DNA from: Clostridiales bacterium
Lineage (GTDB): Bacteria; Bacillota; Clostridia; Lachnospirales; Lachnospiraceae
DNA length: 33,063 nt
Direction: 5' to 3'
Assembly (NCBI GenBank): GCA_021205085.1
Contig: JAJPYF010000146.1
Span: 1-33,063, forward strand
The notes beneath the pieces were generated by a model. That model did not search any database. It was not told the DNA's origin and saw nothing but the letters and a program-made list of their open reading frames with translations. Each line of letters starts with the position of its first letter. Position 1 is the stretch's first letter. Positions 1-10,100 of this stretch are shown one piece after another. Both the position numbers and the translations under genes were made by a program.

Positions 1-1444
1 TATCTATAGTGAGATTAACATAGGAATCCGGTTTTGATTTTCGGTTGCTCAGAAGCACCACCGTCTCACAATGCACCGTCTGGCAAAAATTATCCACGAC
101 CCTCACCCGCGCCAGCCGGTACTCCCCTGCGCACAGCACTTTCAGATCCCGCGCCAGCGTCGCAGAATCACAGCTTACATACACGATCCGATCCGGTGCC
201 ATTGCGAGAATCGTATCCAGCAACAGCCGGTCGCAGCCCTTCCGCGGCGGATCCACCACGATCACATCCGCGTGGGCTTTCCGCCCCTCCCGCGCCTCTT
301 TTTCATAGAATTCCGGCAGAATCTCCTCCGCTTTTCCCACAAAAAATTCGGCGTTTTCAATCCCGTTCAGGCGGGCATTCATCCGCGCATCCTCAATCGC
401 CTGCGGCACAATCTCCACGCCGTAAACCTGCCGCGCCTTCTGCGCCAGAAAGAGGGAGATTGTCCCGATGCCGCAGTAGAGATCCCACACCGTCTCCGCG
501 CCGCTCAGTCCTGCATAGTCAAGTGCAAGGCCGTACAGTTTTTCCATCTGCACCGGATTCACCTGATAAAAGGACTGCGGTGAAATCCGGTAAGTCAGCG
601 TTTTTCGTCCATCCGGCAGGCGGACAGAGTCCGTGATATACCCCTGCCCCCAGATCGTCTCTGTCTCCTCTCCGAGAATCACATTCGTCTGCTTCTCGTT
701 AAAATTCAGCGAGGCGGAGGTCATCCCCTCAATTTTTTTCAACTCCGCAACCAGCTCCTCCTGCCGCGGCAGCTTTCTCCCGTTGAGGATCAGACAGACC
801 ATGATCTCTTTTGTCGCAAAACCGCAGCGGATCAGCACATGCCGAACCAGCCCGCTCCCCGTTTTCTCATCATAGGCGCTGATATGATTCCGCTCCATAA
901 ACTCAATGACGGCATCCAGCACCTGCCGGTTGACCGGAAGACCCAGCACGCAGTCCCGGTTCGGGATGATCTGATGGGTTCGACCGGTGTAAAACCCGGC
1001 GACGATTTTCCCGTCGGCATCCGTTCCGACAGGATACTGCGCCTTGTTGCGATAGCGAAAGGGCTGCTCCATCCCCACGATAGCTTCCATGGGAATCTGT
1101 TCAAAACCGCCGATGCGCCGCAGGTTATTCTCTACTTTTTTCTGCTTAAACTCCAGTTGTTTTTCGTAGGAAAGCGCCTGAAGCTGGCAGCCGCCGCACT
1201 GACGGTGAAACACACAGGGCGGATCGATCCGGTCCGGAGACGGCTCCAGAATCTCCATCAGCCGGGCATAGCCGTAGGTTCGCTTCAGCTTTGTCACTCT
1301 CGCGCGCACCAGATCGCCGATGAGGGCATCCTTCACAAAAAAAGTCATGCCCTCATATTTTCCGATGCCCTCCCCGGCGGCACCCATATCTTCTATTTTT
1401 AATACAAACTCATCATTCTTTTTTATGTTCACACTATCTTCCAT
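1..1444 (-). CDS. rlmD: 23S rRNA (uracil-5-)-methyltransferase, RlmD/RumA family (3' end beyond window)
   Basis: Manual reverse translation from ATG at 1444: MEDSVNIKKNDEFVLKIEDMGAAGEGIGKYEGMTFFVKDALIGDLVRARVTKLKRTYGYARLMEILEPSPDRIDPPCVFHRQCGGCQLQ. TRAM-like N-terminus, Fe-S motif Cx5CGGC, and a C-terminal ETVVLLS motif near the left edge. The ORF runs off position 1, so it is absent from the supplied track. Confidence 0.9.
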   Translation of the reverse strand, partial: MEDSVNIKKNDEFVLKIEDMGAAGEGIGKYEGMTFFVKDALIGDLVRARVTKLKRTYGYARLMEILEPSPDRIDPPCVFHRQCGGCQLQALSYEKQLEFKQKKVENNLRRIGGFEQIPMEAIVGMEQPFRYRNKAQYPVGTDADGKIVAGFYTGRTHQIIPNRDCVLGLPVNRQVLDAVIEFMERNHISAYDEKTGSGLVRHVLIRCGFATKEIMVCLILNGRKLPRQEELVAELKKIEGMTSASLNFNEKQTNVILGEETETIWGQGYITDSVRLPDGRKTLTYRISPQSFYQVNPVQMEKLYGLALDYAGLSGAETVWDLYCGIGTISLFLAQKARQVYGVEIVPQAIEDARMNARLNGIENAEFFVGKAEEILPEFYEKEAREGRKAHADVIVVDPPRKGCDRLLLDTILAMAPDRIVYVSCDSATLARDLKVLCAGEYRLARVRVVDNFCQTVHCETVVLLSNRKSKPDSYVNLTID

Positions 1445-1531
1445 ACACTTCTCACAACGATTGTTTATAAAATATCGCATTGTTTGCGATACAGGTATCC
1501 GATTTTATCTGTTCTTCGTACAAACCGGAGC

Positions 1532-2485
1532 TCACTCCTCCCCGCTGCCGGTTCTGCGGATATTCGACTCAAACAGCCGGTTATACCCCTGCCATTCCAG
1601 GTTGCCCGCCGGCGCAGCCGAAAGCGCCTCCTTCATCGTCTCCATCTTCGCGTCCGCGTTGTCCGCAAAGCTCAGCGCCACGGCTTCCATCAGCGCCGGC
1701 TTCTTCGGTGAGCCGTACTCAAGTTCCCCGTGATGCGCCAGAATACAATGGATCAGCTCCGAGGCCGTCCGCTTCGGGAAACCGTCAATCGCATCAATGT
1801 GATCCTGCACCTCCATGGCGCCGATCACGATATGGCCCAACAGCTGTCCGTCGTCCGTGTAATCGTTCGCCGGGAACTTTGACAGCTCCTTCAGCTTTCC
1901 GATGTCATGAAACATCGCCGCGGCAAGCAGAAGATCCCGGTTCATCATGGGATAGAGCTTGCAAAAATACTCACAGATCTGTGTCACATGGAGCGTGTGC
2001 TCCACCAGTCCTCCCACAAACCCGTGATGAACGCTCTTCGCCGCCGAGTGGAACTGGAACCGTTCGGCAAAATCCGCGTCGAGGAAGAAGGACTCCGCCA
2101 GCTTTTTCAGCCACGGATTCTTAAATTGCGCAATGTAAGCCGTCAGTTCCCGGTACATCTGCGGAATATCATGCTCACTGACCGGCAGATAATCCACTGC
2201 GTTCACCGAATCTGCCTGCACCCGTTTCACGCGCTTTACATTCAGCTGAAGCTTCCCCTGAAAGCTGGTCACATCGCCCATGACATAGACATAGTCCAAC
2301 GAATCAAACTCCTCGATCCCGCCCGAATTCACATCCCATATCTTGGCGTCCAGCGTGCCCGTCTTATCCTGCAGCATCAGCGAATCATACGGTTTCCCCG
2401 CCTTCGTCAAAAATGTCTGCTTCTGTCGGCAGAGGTATACCTCCGAAATCCGGTCGCCCTCCCGCAATGGCTCTATAAATCTCAT
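1532..2485 (-). CDS. yhaM: 3'-5' exoribonuclease YhaM-like (OB-fold plus HD domain)
   Basis: 317 aa; N-terminal OB-type segment (TFLTKAGKPYDSLMLQDKTGTLDAKIWD) and HD motif (AAAMFHDIGKLKEL). Confidence 0.88.
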   Translation of the reverse strand: MRFIEPLREGDRISEVYLCRQKQTFLTKAGKPYDSLMLQDKTGTLDAKIWDVNSGGIEEFDSLDYVYVMGDVTSFQGKLQLNVKRVKRVQADSVNAVDYLPVSEHDIPQMYRELTAYIAQFKNPWLKKLAESFFLDADFAERFQFHSAAKSVHHGFVGGLVEHTLHVTQICEYFCKLYPMMNRDLLLAAAMFHDIGKLKELSKFPANDYTDDGQLLGHIVIGAMEVQDHIDAIDGFPKRTASELIHCILAHHGELEYGSPKKPALMEAVALSFADNADAKMETMKEALSAAPAGNLEWQGYNRLFESNIRRTGSGEE

Positions 2486-2522
2486 CGTACCGTTCCTCTC
2501 TCTCTGATCAATTTACCAATTC

Positions 2523-2551
2523 ATTATAAGTTTTTCCCTGCCGCCTTGCAA
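2523..2551 (-). promoter_or_regulatory. candidate sigma-A-type promoter for yhaM (TTGCAA-17-TATAAT on minus strand)
   Basis: Minus strand TTGCAA GGCGGCAGGGAAAAACT TATAAT, about 40 nt upstream of the yhaM start. Confidence 0.65.
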
Positions 2552-2619
2552 CCGAAACTTGCGGCCAAAACCGAACCGAAATTCCTGCGCACCTGCCCTT
2601 GCCGCGGCGGATCGAACTC

Positions 2620-2648
2620 TTGCAATTTACATATAATTCCGTTACAAT
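2620..2648 (+). promoter_or_regulatory. candidate promoter for mutS2 (TTGCAA-17-TACAAT)
   Basis: TTGCAA TTTACATATAATTCCGT TACAAT, about 30 nt upstream of the mutS2 ATG at 2680. Confidence 0.65.
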
Positions 2649-2679
2649 ATTTATTCAGAATATAAAAAGGGACGCTTCC

Positions 2680-5055
2680 ATGAATCAAAAGGTATTACAC
2701 ACATTAGAATACGACAAAATCATCTCCCTTCTGGCCGATCAGGCTACCTCGGATGCCGGGAGGGAGCTGTGTCTGAATCTGCGCCCTATGACGGATCCGG
2801 ACCGGATTGCACAGGCGCAGGCCGAGACCGGCGATGTGCTGAACCGGATATTCCGTAAGGGGAACCTCTCCTTTAGCGGCCTGAAAAATCCGGCGTTCCA
2901 GATCCGGCGTCTGGAGGTGGGCGGCGCCTTAAACATCGAGGAGCTTCTGATGATCTGCCGCCTGCTGGAAGTGACCGGAAAAGCAAAAGCATACGCGCGG
3001 GAGACCCGTGAGGATGTCCGGCCGGATTCACTGGATGAATTGTTTGCCGGATTGGAGCCGCTGACGCCGCTTCTGGAGGAGATTCACCGCTGCATCCCCG
3101 GTCCTGACGAGGTCAGCGATGCGGCAAGCCCTGCCCTGCACAACATCCGTCGGCAGATCCGCACGATCAACGACCGGATCCACGCTGCCATGAACAGCCT
3201 CTTAAACAGCCAGACGACCCGGACCTATCTGCAGGACGCGGTCATCACCATGCGCAACGGCCGTTACTGCCTGCCTGTAAAAGCAGAGTACAAGGCACAG
3301 ATGCCCGGCATGATCCACGACCAGTCCTCCTCCGGCTCCACGCTTTTCATCGAGCCGATGTCTGTTGTAAAGCTGAATAATGATTTAAAGGAAACGCGGC
3401 TGAAGGAAAAAGAGGAGATTGAAAAAATCCTCGCCGAATTGAGCAACCATGTAGCGGAATACAGTTCCGCCATCACGCAAAATTACCGCACTCTGACCAC
3501 GCTGGATTTTATCTTTGCGAAGGCAAAGCTTGCGAAAATCCAGAATGCCATGCCGCCGGTCTTTAACACAGACGGCAGGATCAACATCCGGAAGGGGCGG
3601 CACCCGCTTCTGGATCCGCACCGGGTCGTGCCCATCGACATACGCCTCGGCAATGCGTTTCATCTTTTGATTGTTACCGGACCAAACACCGGCGGAAAAA
3701 CGGTCTCACTGAAGACCATCGGCCTCCTGACCCTGATGGGACAGGCGGGCTTACACATTCCGGCGGGAGACCGCTCCGAGCTTTCTGTCTTTAAGCAGGT
3801 CTACGCCGACATCGGGGACGAGCAGAGCATTGAGCAAAGCCTCAGTACCTTCTCCTCCCACATGACAAACATTGTCTACATCTTAAAAAAGGCGAACCGC
3901 GGAAGCCTCGTGCTCTTCGACGAGCTCTGCGCCGGTACGGATCCGGACGAGGGCGCTGCCCTTGCGGCCTCGATTCTGGAGCAGCTGCGCCGGCGGGGCA
4001 TCCGGACGATGGCCACCACCCACTACAGTGAGTTAAAGCTCTATGCGCTCTCCACGGAGGGCGTGGAAAATGCCTGCTGTGAGTTTGATGTGGAGACCCT
4101 GAGTCCCACCTACCATCTGCTCATCGGGATTCCCGGCAAGAGCAATGCCTTCGCCATCTCACAGAAGCTGGGCCTGTCCCCGCGTCTCATCGAGGACGCG
4201 CGCACGCGCATTTCCAGTGAGAATGAGAGCTTTGAGGATGTCATCTCGGATCTGGAACAGAGCCGCCGCACGATTCAGCGGGAGCAGGTTGAGATCAGCC
4301 AATACAAAGCCGAGGCGGAGGCGCTGAAAAAACAGCTGGAGGAGCAGCAGGAAAAGCTGAACGAAAGCCGGAGCCGCATGATCCGCGAAGCCAGTGAGGA
4401 GGCTGCCGCCATACTCCGCGATGCAAAGGCAACCGCCGACGAGACCATACGCAATTTCCGCAAATTCGGAAAAACGGCCATCGATACCGCGGCAATGGAA
4501 AAAGAGCGGGAAAAGGTTCGCCTGAAAATGGAGGCTGCCCAAAACAAGGCAGCCATCCCCAAAAAGCCGACGGAAAACCGCAGTATTCCCAAGAATCTCC
4601 GGCTGGGCGATACCGTCAGGGTGTTGAGCATGAATGTAAAGGGAACCGTCCACACACTTCCGGATGCAAAGGGCAACCTGTATGTACAGACCGGCATCCT
4701 TCGCTGTCAGGTAAACATCCGCGACCTGATCCTTCTCAAGGATGAGGATCCGCTCCGCCCGAAAACAGCCAAAACCGGCGCCGGACAGTTAAAAATGTCC
4801 AAGTCTCTCTCCGTCTCCTCCGAGATCAACCTTATCGGAAAGACGGTGGATGAAGCCACGCATGCACTGGACAAGTATCTCGACGACGCTTATCTGGCTC
4901 ACCTGAAAACGGTCCGTATTGTCCACGGGAAAGGCACCGGCGCGCTGCGCAAAGCGGTTCACGAGCATCTGCGCCGCCAGAAAAACATTGAAGAATATCA
5001 CCTCGGCGAATTCGGCGAAGGTGACAGCGGTGTGACAATCGCCACATTCCGTTAA
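2680..5055 (+). CDS. mutS2: MutS2 (MutS-family ATPase with C-terminal Smr domain)
   Basis: Start at MNQKVLHTLEYDKIISLLADQA rather than the upstream in-frame start; Walker A (TGPNTGGKTVSLKT); Walker B region (LVLFDELCAGTDPDEG); Smr motif (VRIVHGKGTGALRKAVHEHL). Confidence 0.96.
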   Translation: MNQKVLHTLEYDKIISLLADQATSDAGRELCLNLRPMTDPDRIAQAQAETGDVLNRIFRKGNLSFSGLKNPAFQIRRLEVGGALNIEELLMICRLLEVTGKAKAYARETREDVRPDSLDELFAGLEPLTPLLEEIHRCIPGPDEVSDAASPALHNIRRQIRTINDRIHAAMNSLLNSQTTRTYLQDAVITMRNGRYCLPVKAEYKAQMPGMIHDQSSSGSTLFIEPMSVVKLNNDLKETRLKEKEEIEKILAELSNHVAEYSSAITQNYRTLTTLDFIFAKAKLAKIQNAMPPVFNTDGRINIRKGRHPLLDPHRVVPIDIRLGNAFHLLIVTGPNTGGKTVSLKTIGLLTLMGQAGLHIPAGDRSELSVFKQVYADIGDEQSIEQSLSTFSSHMTNIVYILKKANRGSLVLFDELCAGTDPDEGAALAASILEQLRRRGIRTMATTHYSELKLYALSTEGVENACCEFDVETLSPTYHLLIGIPGKSNAFAISQKLGLSPRLIEDARTRISSENESFEDVISDLEQSRRTIQREQVEISQYKAEAEALKKQLEEQQEKLNESRSRMIREASEEAAAILRDAKATADETIRNFRKFGKTAIDTAAMEKEREKVRLKMEAAQNKAAIPKKPTENRSIPKNLRLGDTVRVLSMNVKGTVHTLPDAKGNLYVQTGILRCQVNIRDLILLKDEDPLRPKTAKTGAGQLKMSKSLSVSSEINLIGKTVDEATHALDKYLDDAYLAHLKTVRIVHGKGTGALRKAVHEHLRRQKNIEEYHLGEFGEGDSGVTIATFR

Positions 5056-5093
5056 ACCCCAAAAGCGGGCACTGTAATAAAAAGGAGAATTTC

Positions 5094-5792
5094 ATGAGCG
5101 CAAAACAGAAAATATTAATCGTAGACGACGACGCCAATATCGCAGAGCTGATCTCCCTGTATCTCCTGAAGGAATGTTATGACACCATGATTGTTTCCGA
5201 TGGGGAGTCTGCTCTCCGCGAATTCCAAAACTATCATCCGGATCTGATCCTCCTCGACCTGATGCTGCCGGGGATCGATGGCTATCAGGTATGCCGGGAG
5301 ATCCGCTCGCACTCCAACACACCGATCATTATGCTCTCCGCAAAGGGAGAGGTCTTCGACAAGGTTCTCGGTCTGGAGCTGGGCGCAGATGACTATATTA
5401 TGAAGCCCTTCGACTCAAAGGAAATGGTCGCGCGGGTCAAGGCGGTGCTCCGCCGTTTCCAGCCCTCCATGCAGGCATCTCCGGAAAATGAGATCAAATG
5501 CGTCGAATATCCGGACCTCGTTGTCAATCTGACAAACTACTCTGTCCTTTACAAAAATCAGGTGGTAGACATGCCGCCGAAGGAGCTGGAGCTTTTATAC
5601 TTCCTCGCGGCTTCCCCCAATCAGGTTTTTACCAGGGAACAGCTTCTCGACAACATCTGGGGCTATGAATACCCGGGTGACACGCGCACAGTGGATGTCC
5701 ATGTCAAGCGTCTGCGGGAGAAAATCAATGACAGCGATAGCTGGGGCATCGCCACTGTCTGGGGCATCGGTTACAAATTTGAGACGAAATAA
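5094..5792 (+). CDS. OmpR/PhoB-family response regulator
   Basis: Receiver (ILIVDDDANIAELI...DLILLDLMLPGIDGYQV...KPFDSKEM) plus winged-helix C-terminus (LPPKELELLYFLA-like, YEYPGDTRTVDVHVKRLREKI). Confidence 0.95.
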   Translation: MSAKQKILIVDDDANIAELISLYLLKECYDTMIVSDGESALREFQNYHPDLILLDLMLPGIDGYQVCREIRSHSNTPIIMLSAKGEVFDKVLGLELGADDYIMKPFDSKEMVARVKAVLRRFQPSMQASPENEIKCVEYPDLVVNLTNYSVLYKNQVVDMPPKELELLYFLAASPNQVFTREQLLDNIWGYEYPGDTRTVDVHVKRLREKINDSDSWGIATVWGIGYKFETK

Positions 5793-5843
5793 ATTCCCTG
5801 ATCGTTCCAAACGCACCATTCATGAACAGGAAGGAACGCCGAC

Positions 5844-6959
5844 ATGGCAAAGAAGCATATCCTAAACCGAAATTCAAAAAACCTCCGGGAACCTGCCAGA
5901 AAAATATTTCTTCTGCGCGTGCTGTTCACCTATGTGGTTTTCTGCGTCATCGGTTTTATCGCGACATCCTATCTCTCATCGGACGACGAGCTGAGGTTCC
6001 GCCAGCTGACCTTCACAGTCGCTGATCTGAAGGAGTTTTTCTTCACCGGATACTTTCTCATCTATGTGATTGTAACCCTTTCCGCCCTGATCATCATTAT
6101 CGTATACATCGTTACGATCAACCGGCCGCTGCGCCTCATCGTCCGGGCCGCAGCCTCCTACGCAGACGGTGATTATGAGACTCCGATCCCCTATCACGCA
6201 CACAATGAACTGGGATTTATCACCGATGTGATGAACTGTATGGCACAGGAGCTGAACTCCCTGGAGGATGACCAGCGCAAATTTGTATCAAATGTCTCCC
6301 ATGATTTTCGATCCCCTCTGACATCCATCAAAGGATATGCGGAGGCGATCGCAGACGGCACCATTCCGCCGGAGCATCAGGACAAATATCTCCATGTCAT
6401 CATAGCCGAGACGGAGCGCCTGGAAAAGCTGACGCAAAGCCTGATGGAGCTCAACAAATACAGCGCGAAGGGTGTCCTTTTAAACCTGACCTCCTTTGAC
6501 CTGAATGAAATGATCCGCCAGACGCTGCTGACCTTCGAGGGCAGAGCCATTGAGAAAGGGCTGACGTTTCACCCTCTGCTCACCGATGGCGAACTTTTGG
6601 TGAAGGCGGACTCCGCCAAAATCGAACAGGTTCTTCACAATCTGATCGACAACGCCGTGAAATTCAGCACATCCGGTTCCAGAATTGATATTGAAACTAC
6701 AATCAAGAACGGGAAAGCGTTCACCTCCGTCAGAGACTACGGCATCGGCATTCCCAAAGACAGTCTGAATAAAATCTGGGAGCGCTTCTATAAAACCGAC
6801 CTGTCCCGCGGCAAAGACAAAACCGGCACCGGCCTCGGTCTTGCCATCGTAAAGGAGATTATCCACGCTCACCACGAGAATATCAATGTCATCAGCACAG
6901 AGGGCGTCGGAACAGAGTTTATCTTCTCGCTCACGCTGGCTTCCCCATCGGCACAATAG
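5844..6959 (+). CDS. sensor histidine kinase (two TM segments, HAMP, HisKA, HATPase_c)
   Basis: VSHDFRSPLTSIKGYAEAI H-box, N-box EQVLHNLIDNAVKF, G-boxes DYGIGIP and GTGLGLAIVKEI; directly downstream of the response regulator. Confidence 0.95.
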   Translation: MAKKHILNRNSKNLREPARKIFLLRVLFTYVVFCVIGFIATSYLSSDDELRFRQLTFTVADLKEFFFTGYFLIYVIVTLSALIIIIVYIVTINRPLRLIVRAAASYADGDYETPIPYHAHNELGFITDVMNCMAQELNSLEDDQRKFVSNVSHDFRSPLTSIKGYAEAIADGTIPPEHQDKYLHVIIAETERLEKLTQSLMELNKYSAKGVLLNLTSFDLNEMIRQTLLTFEGRAIEKGLTFHPLLTDGELLVKADSAKIEQVLHNLIDNAVKFSTSGSRIDIETTIKNGKAFTSVRDYGIGIPKDSLNKIWERFYKTDLSRGKDKTGTGLGLAIVKEIIHAHHENINVISTEGVGTEFIFSLTLASPSAQ

Positions 6960-7001
6960 CAAAAGCACCCCCCCCACACAAATCAAATACTCTGAAACAA
7001 A

Positions 7002-7062
7002 AACCCCGGCCTGTGCTCCGGAAACAGATTTCCTATCTGTCTCAGAACACAGAACCGGGGTT
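7002..7062 (-). terminator. Rho-independent terminator of the ribosomal superoperon, possibly bidirectional with the kinase gene
   Basis: Outer stem AACCCCGG (7002-7009) with CCGGGGTT (7055-7062), CTGTG (7011-7015) with CACAG (7048-7052), inner ACAGAT (7024-7029) with ATCTGT (7035-7040). On the minus strand it is followed by TTTTGTTTC. Confidence 0.85.
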
Positions 7063-7082
7063 CTCATTCATCATTCTGCAGT

Positions 7083-7607
7083 TTACACAAGCTCCAGCAC
7101 AACCATCATGGCAGCATCGCCCTTCCGCGGTCCGATCTTGATGATCCGTGTATAACCGCCCTTGCGATTCTTATACTTCGGTGCGATCTCGGTAAAGAGC
7201 TTGTCGACCATATCGACCTTCTTGCGATCCTTCTTTTTCTCGCCCGTCTCTACCACCGGATACAGCAGCTTCAGCATCTGTCTTCTCGCATGCAGTCTGG
7301 AAGGAAGATCCTTCTTGATTGTCTTGTCTACCTCATCGTAAACGGTGACCTTTTTCCCGTCCACAACCTCTTTCACTCTCTTGCCGTCCTTATCCTTGCG
7401 GGCAACCTTTGCCTTTACGGTGACTTCCTCGTAGTTATCCGCTTCTTTGACAGCCAGAGCGATCATCTTGTCCGCGAACTCGCGAACTTCCTTTGCCTTT
7501 GCCTCTGTCGTAACGATCTTTCCGTGATACAGCAAAGATGTTACCTGACTTCTGATCAGGGATTTTCTCTGGTCAGACGTTCTTCCTAATTTGCGATATT
7601 TCGCCAT
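7083..7607 (-). CDS. rplQ: 50S ribosomal protein L17 (long form)
   Basis: [26 protein letters not shown]...[25 protein letters not shown]. Confidence 0.96.
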   Translation of the reverse strand: MAKYRKLGRTSDQRKSLIRSQVTSLLYHGKIVTTEAKAKEVREFADKMIALAVKEADNYEEVTVKAKVARKDKDGKRVKEVVDGKKVTVYDEVDKTIKKDLPSRLHARRQMLKLLYPVVETGEKKKDRKKVDMVDKLFTEIAPKYKNRKGGYTRIIKIGPRKGDAAMMVVLELV

Positions 7608-7693
7608 AATATAAGTCCTCCACTCTGTGAATGAACCGGACAGCGCTCTTCGGGCTTACCTGTCCTTCCACATTGTTACAAAAAACTACTCTC

Positions 7694-8653
7694 TTATTCT
7701 TCACTTTGATTTAGCTGTAATCCAAGCTCTTTCAGCTTCGCCAGCACTTCTTCCAGAGACTTCCGTCCCAGATTGCGAACCTTCATCATATCTTCCGGCG
7801 TGCGATTCGTCAGCTCCTCGACCGTATTGATTCCGGCCCTCTTCAGGCAGTTGTAGGAACGAACGGAAAGCTCAAGCTCATCGATGCTCATCTCCAGAAC
7901 CTTTTCCTTCGCATTGTCCTCCTTCTCGATCATAACCTCCGCCGTTCTGGCGTTCTCGGAAAGATCGATGAAGAGGCTCAGATGCTCGCTCAGAACCTTT
8001 GCCGCAAGGCTGACCGCCTCATCCGGCTCCAGTGTTCCGTTGGTGTACACATCCAATGTCAGCTTGTCATAGTCCGTAATCTGTCCGACACGCGTATTCT
8101 CCACAGAGAGATTTACACGCTCTACCGGTGTATAGATGGAATCCACCGCGATAATACCGATCGGCGTGTCCTCGTTCTTGTTCTTTTCGGAACTGACATA
8201 GCCGCGGCCCTTCGTGATCGTGAGCTCCATATAGAGTCTGGAATCGGCTCCTCCGTTCAAATGGGCAATCACAAGATCCGGGTTCATGACCTGAATGTCG
8301 GAATCCACCTGAATATCCGCCGCGGTCACAACGCCCTCGCCCTCAAACTCGATGTAAGCAACCTTTGCCTTGTTTGTTGAGCTGGTATTTTTCAACGCCA
8401 GGCTCTTGATGTTCATGATGATCTCTGTCACATCTTCCTTAACTCCGGGGATGGAAGAAAACTCGTGTAAAACGCCGTCGATCTTAACCTGACTGACTGC
8501 TGCGCCGGGCAGGGAAGAAAGCATAATTCTTCTCAAAGAGTTGCCAAGTGTGGTACCATATCCTCTTTCGAGCGGCTCTACGACAAACTTGCCGTATTTT
8601 TTATCTTCTGAAAGTTCAGCAATCTCGATATTGGGTTTTTCAAAATCGAACAC
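7694..8653 (-). CDS. rpoA: DNA-directed RNA polymerase alpha subunit
   Basis: [31 protein letters not shown]...[18 protein letters not shown]. Confidence 0.98.
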   Translation of the reverse strand: MFDFEKPNIEIAELSEDKKYGKFVVEPLERGYGTTLGNSLRRIMLSSLPGAAVSQVKIDGVLHEFSSIPGVKEDVTEIIMNIKSLALKNTSSTNKAKVAYIEFEGEGVVTAADIQVDSDIQVMNPDLVIAHLNGGADSRLYMELTITKGRGYVSSEKNKNEDTPIGIIAVDSIYTPVERVNLSVENTRVGQITDYDKLTLDVYTNGTLEPDEAVSLAAKVLSEHLSLFIDLSENARTAEVMIEKEDNAKEKVLEMSIDELELSVRSYNCLKRAGINTVEELTNRTPEDMMKVRNLGRKSLEEVLAKLKELGLQLNQSEE

Positions 8654-8692
8654 TCCACAATCCTCCTTTTTAATGTGCCCTACTTACATCGT

Positions 8693-9286
8693 TTATTTCG
8701 AATACAACTCGACGATCAGCATCTCATCTACCGGCACATCGATCATCTCTCTGGTCGGCAGTTCTTTGACCGCGCCGCTTAAATTCTCCTGATCGACATC
8801 CAGCCACTCCGGAACCAGGCGTCCTGCGGTCGCCTCCAGAATCTCCTTATAGCGCGGAGAACTCTTGGACTTCTCCCGGATCTCGATGGTGTCGCCGGCT
8901 TTTACCAGATAGGAGGGAATGTTTACACATTTCCCGTTGACCAGCACATGCTTGTGATCGACGATCTGTCTCGCCTCTCTTCTGGTTCTCGCAAGACCGA
9001 GACGGAAAATGACATTGTCCAGTCTGCACTCCAGCATCACGATCAGGTTCTCACCGGTCATGCCCTTCATCCGGTCCGCCTTCTTATAGTAGTTGTGGAA
9101 AGGCTTCTCCAGAACGCCGTAGATGAACTTTGCCTTCTGCTTTTCTCTCAGCTGCAGTCCATACTCGGACATTTTGCGGTTTGATCTCTTTAACTGTCTC
9201 TTTGATTTTTTATCAATTCCTAAGTACGTCGGCTCTAATCCGAGCGATCTGCATCTCTTAAGAACGGGTACTCTGTTTACTGCCAT
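8693..9286 (-). CDS. rpsD: 30S ribosomal protein S4
   Basis: S4 domain ([35 protein letters not shown]) and operon position. Confidence 0.97.
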   Translation of the reverse strand: MAVNRVPVLKRCRSLGLEPTYLGIDKKSKRQLKRSNRKMSEYGLQLREKQKAKFIYGVLEKPFHNYYKKADRMKGMTGENLIVMLECRLDNVIFRLGLARTRREARQIVDHKHVLVNGKCVNIPSYLVKAGDTIEIREKSKSSPRYKEILEATAGRLVPEWLDVDQENLSGAVKELPTREMIDVPVDEMLIVELYSK

Positions 9287-9304
9287 ATTCGGTCAACCTC
9301 CTGA

Positions 9305-9700
9305 TTAAACTCTTCTGCGTTTGGGCGGACGGCAGCCGTTGTGCGGCACCGGCGTGACATCTGTGATACTTGTTACCTCAAGACCCGCCGCTGAGAGCGC
9401 ACGGATCGCTGCCTCTCTTCCCGAACCCGGTCCCTTCACGAAAACATCCACTGTCTTTAAGCCGTAGACAAGAGCTGCCTTCGTCGCGGTCTCTGCCGCC
9501 ATCTGCGCAGCATAGGGAGTAGATTTCCTTGAACCTCTGAAGCCAAGGCCGCCGGCACTTGCCCATGATAAGGCATTGCCCTGAGCATCAGTCAACGTCA
9601 CGATGGTGTTGTTGAAAGAAGCCTGAATATGTGCCTGTCCGCGTTCAACGTTTTTCTTTACACGCTTTTTCGTTACTTTCTTTGCAACTTTTTTAGCCAT
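9305..9700 (-). CDS. rpsK: 30S ribosomal protein S11
   Basis: [30 protein letters not shown]...[12 protein letters not shown]. Confidence 0.98.
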   Translation of the reverse strand: MAKKVAKKVTKKRVKKNVERGQAHIQASFNNTIVTLTDAQGNALSWASAGGLGFRGSRKSTPYAAQMAAETATKAALVYGLKTVDVFVKGPGSGREAAIRALSAAGLEVTSITDVTPVPHNGCRPPKRRRV

Positions 9701-9728
9701 AATTAAACTAACCTACTTTCTGCATTCA

Positions 9729-10100
9729 TTATTTCTTTTTGCCTGCTACTGTCTTCTTCGGGCCTTTTCTGGTTCTGGCGTTTGTCTTGGTCTTCTGACC
9801 GCGAACCGGAAGTCCCTTTCTGTGGCGGATACCGCGATAGCATCCGATCTCCTGGAGACGCTTGATATTCATGGCGGTGTCTCTTCTCAGATCACCTTCC
9901 ACCATGATGCCCTCCGTCTCGATGGCCTCGCTGATGGCCTTGACCTCATCATCGGTCAGATCCTTGCAGCGGGTATCCGGATTGACATTCGCCGCAGTGA
10001 GCAGACGGCGGGAAGTGGCAACGCCGATGCCGTAAATATAAGTCAATCCAATCTCTACACGTTTTTCTCTTGGTAAATCTACACCTGCGATACGAGCCAT
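9729..10100 (-). CDS. rpsM: 30S ribosomal protein S13
   Basis: [26 protein letters not shown]...[26 protein letters not shown]. Confidence 0.98.
   Translation of the reverse strand: MARIAGVDLPREKRVEIGLTYIYGIGVATSRRLLTAANVNPDTRCKDLTDDEVKAISEAIETEGIMVEGDLRRDTAMNIKRLQEIGCYRGIRHRKGLPVRGQKTKTNARTRKGPKKTVAGKKK

Noticed and set aside
34-1402. Several plus-strand ORFs (200, 170 and 187 aa) and a 90-aa minus ORF within the rlmD region
   Set aside because: They are antisense or out of frame to rlmD, which is missing from the track only because it runs off the left edge.
6964-6975. Short poly-C run after the histidine kinase stop
   Set aside because: It lies outside the ORF, so phase variation is unlikely to affect coding; possibly trivial.
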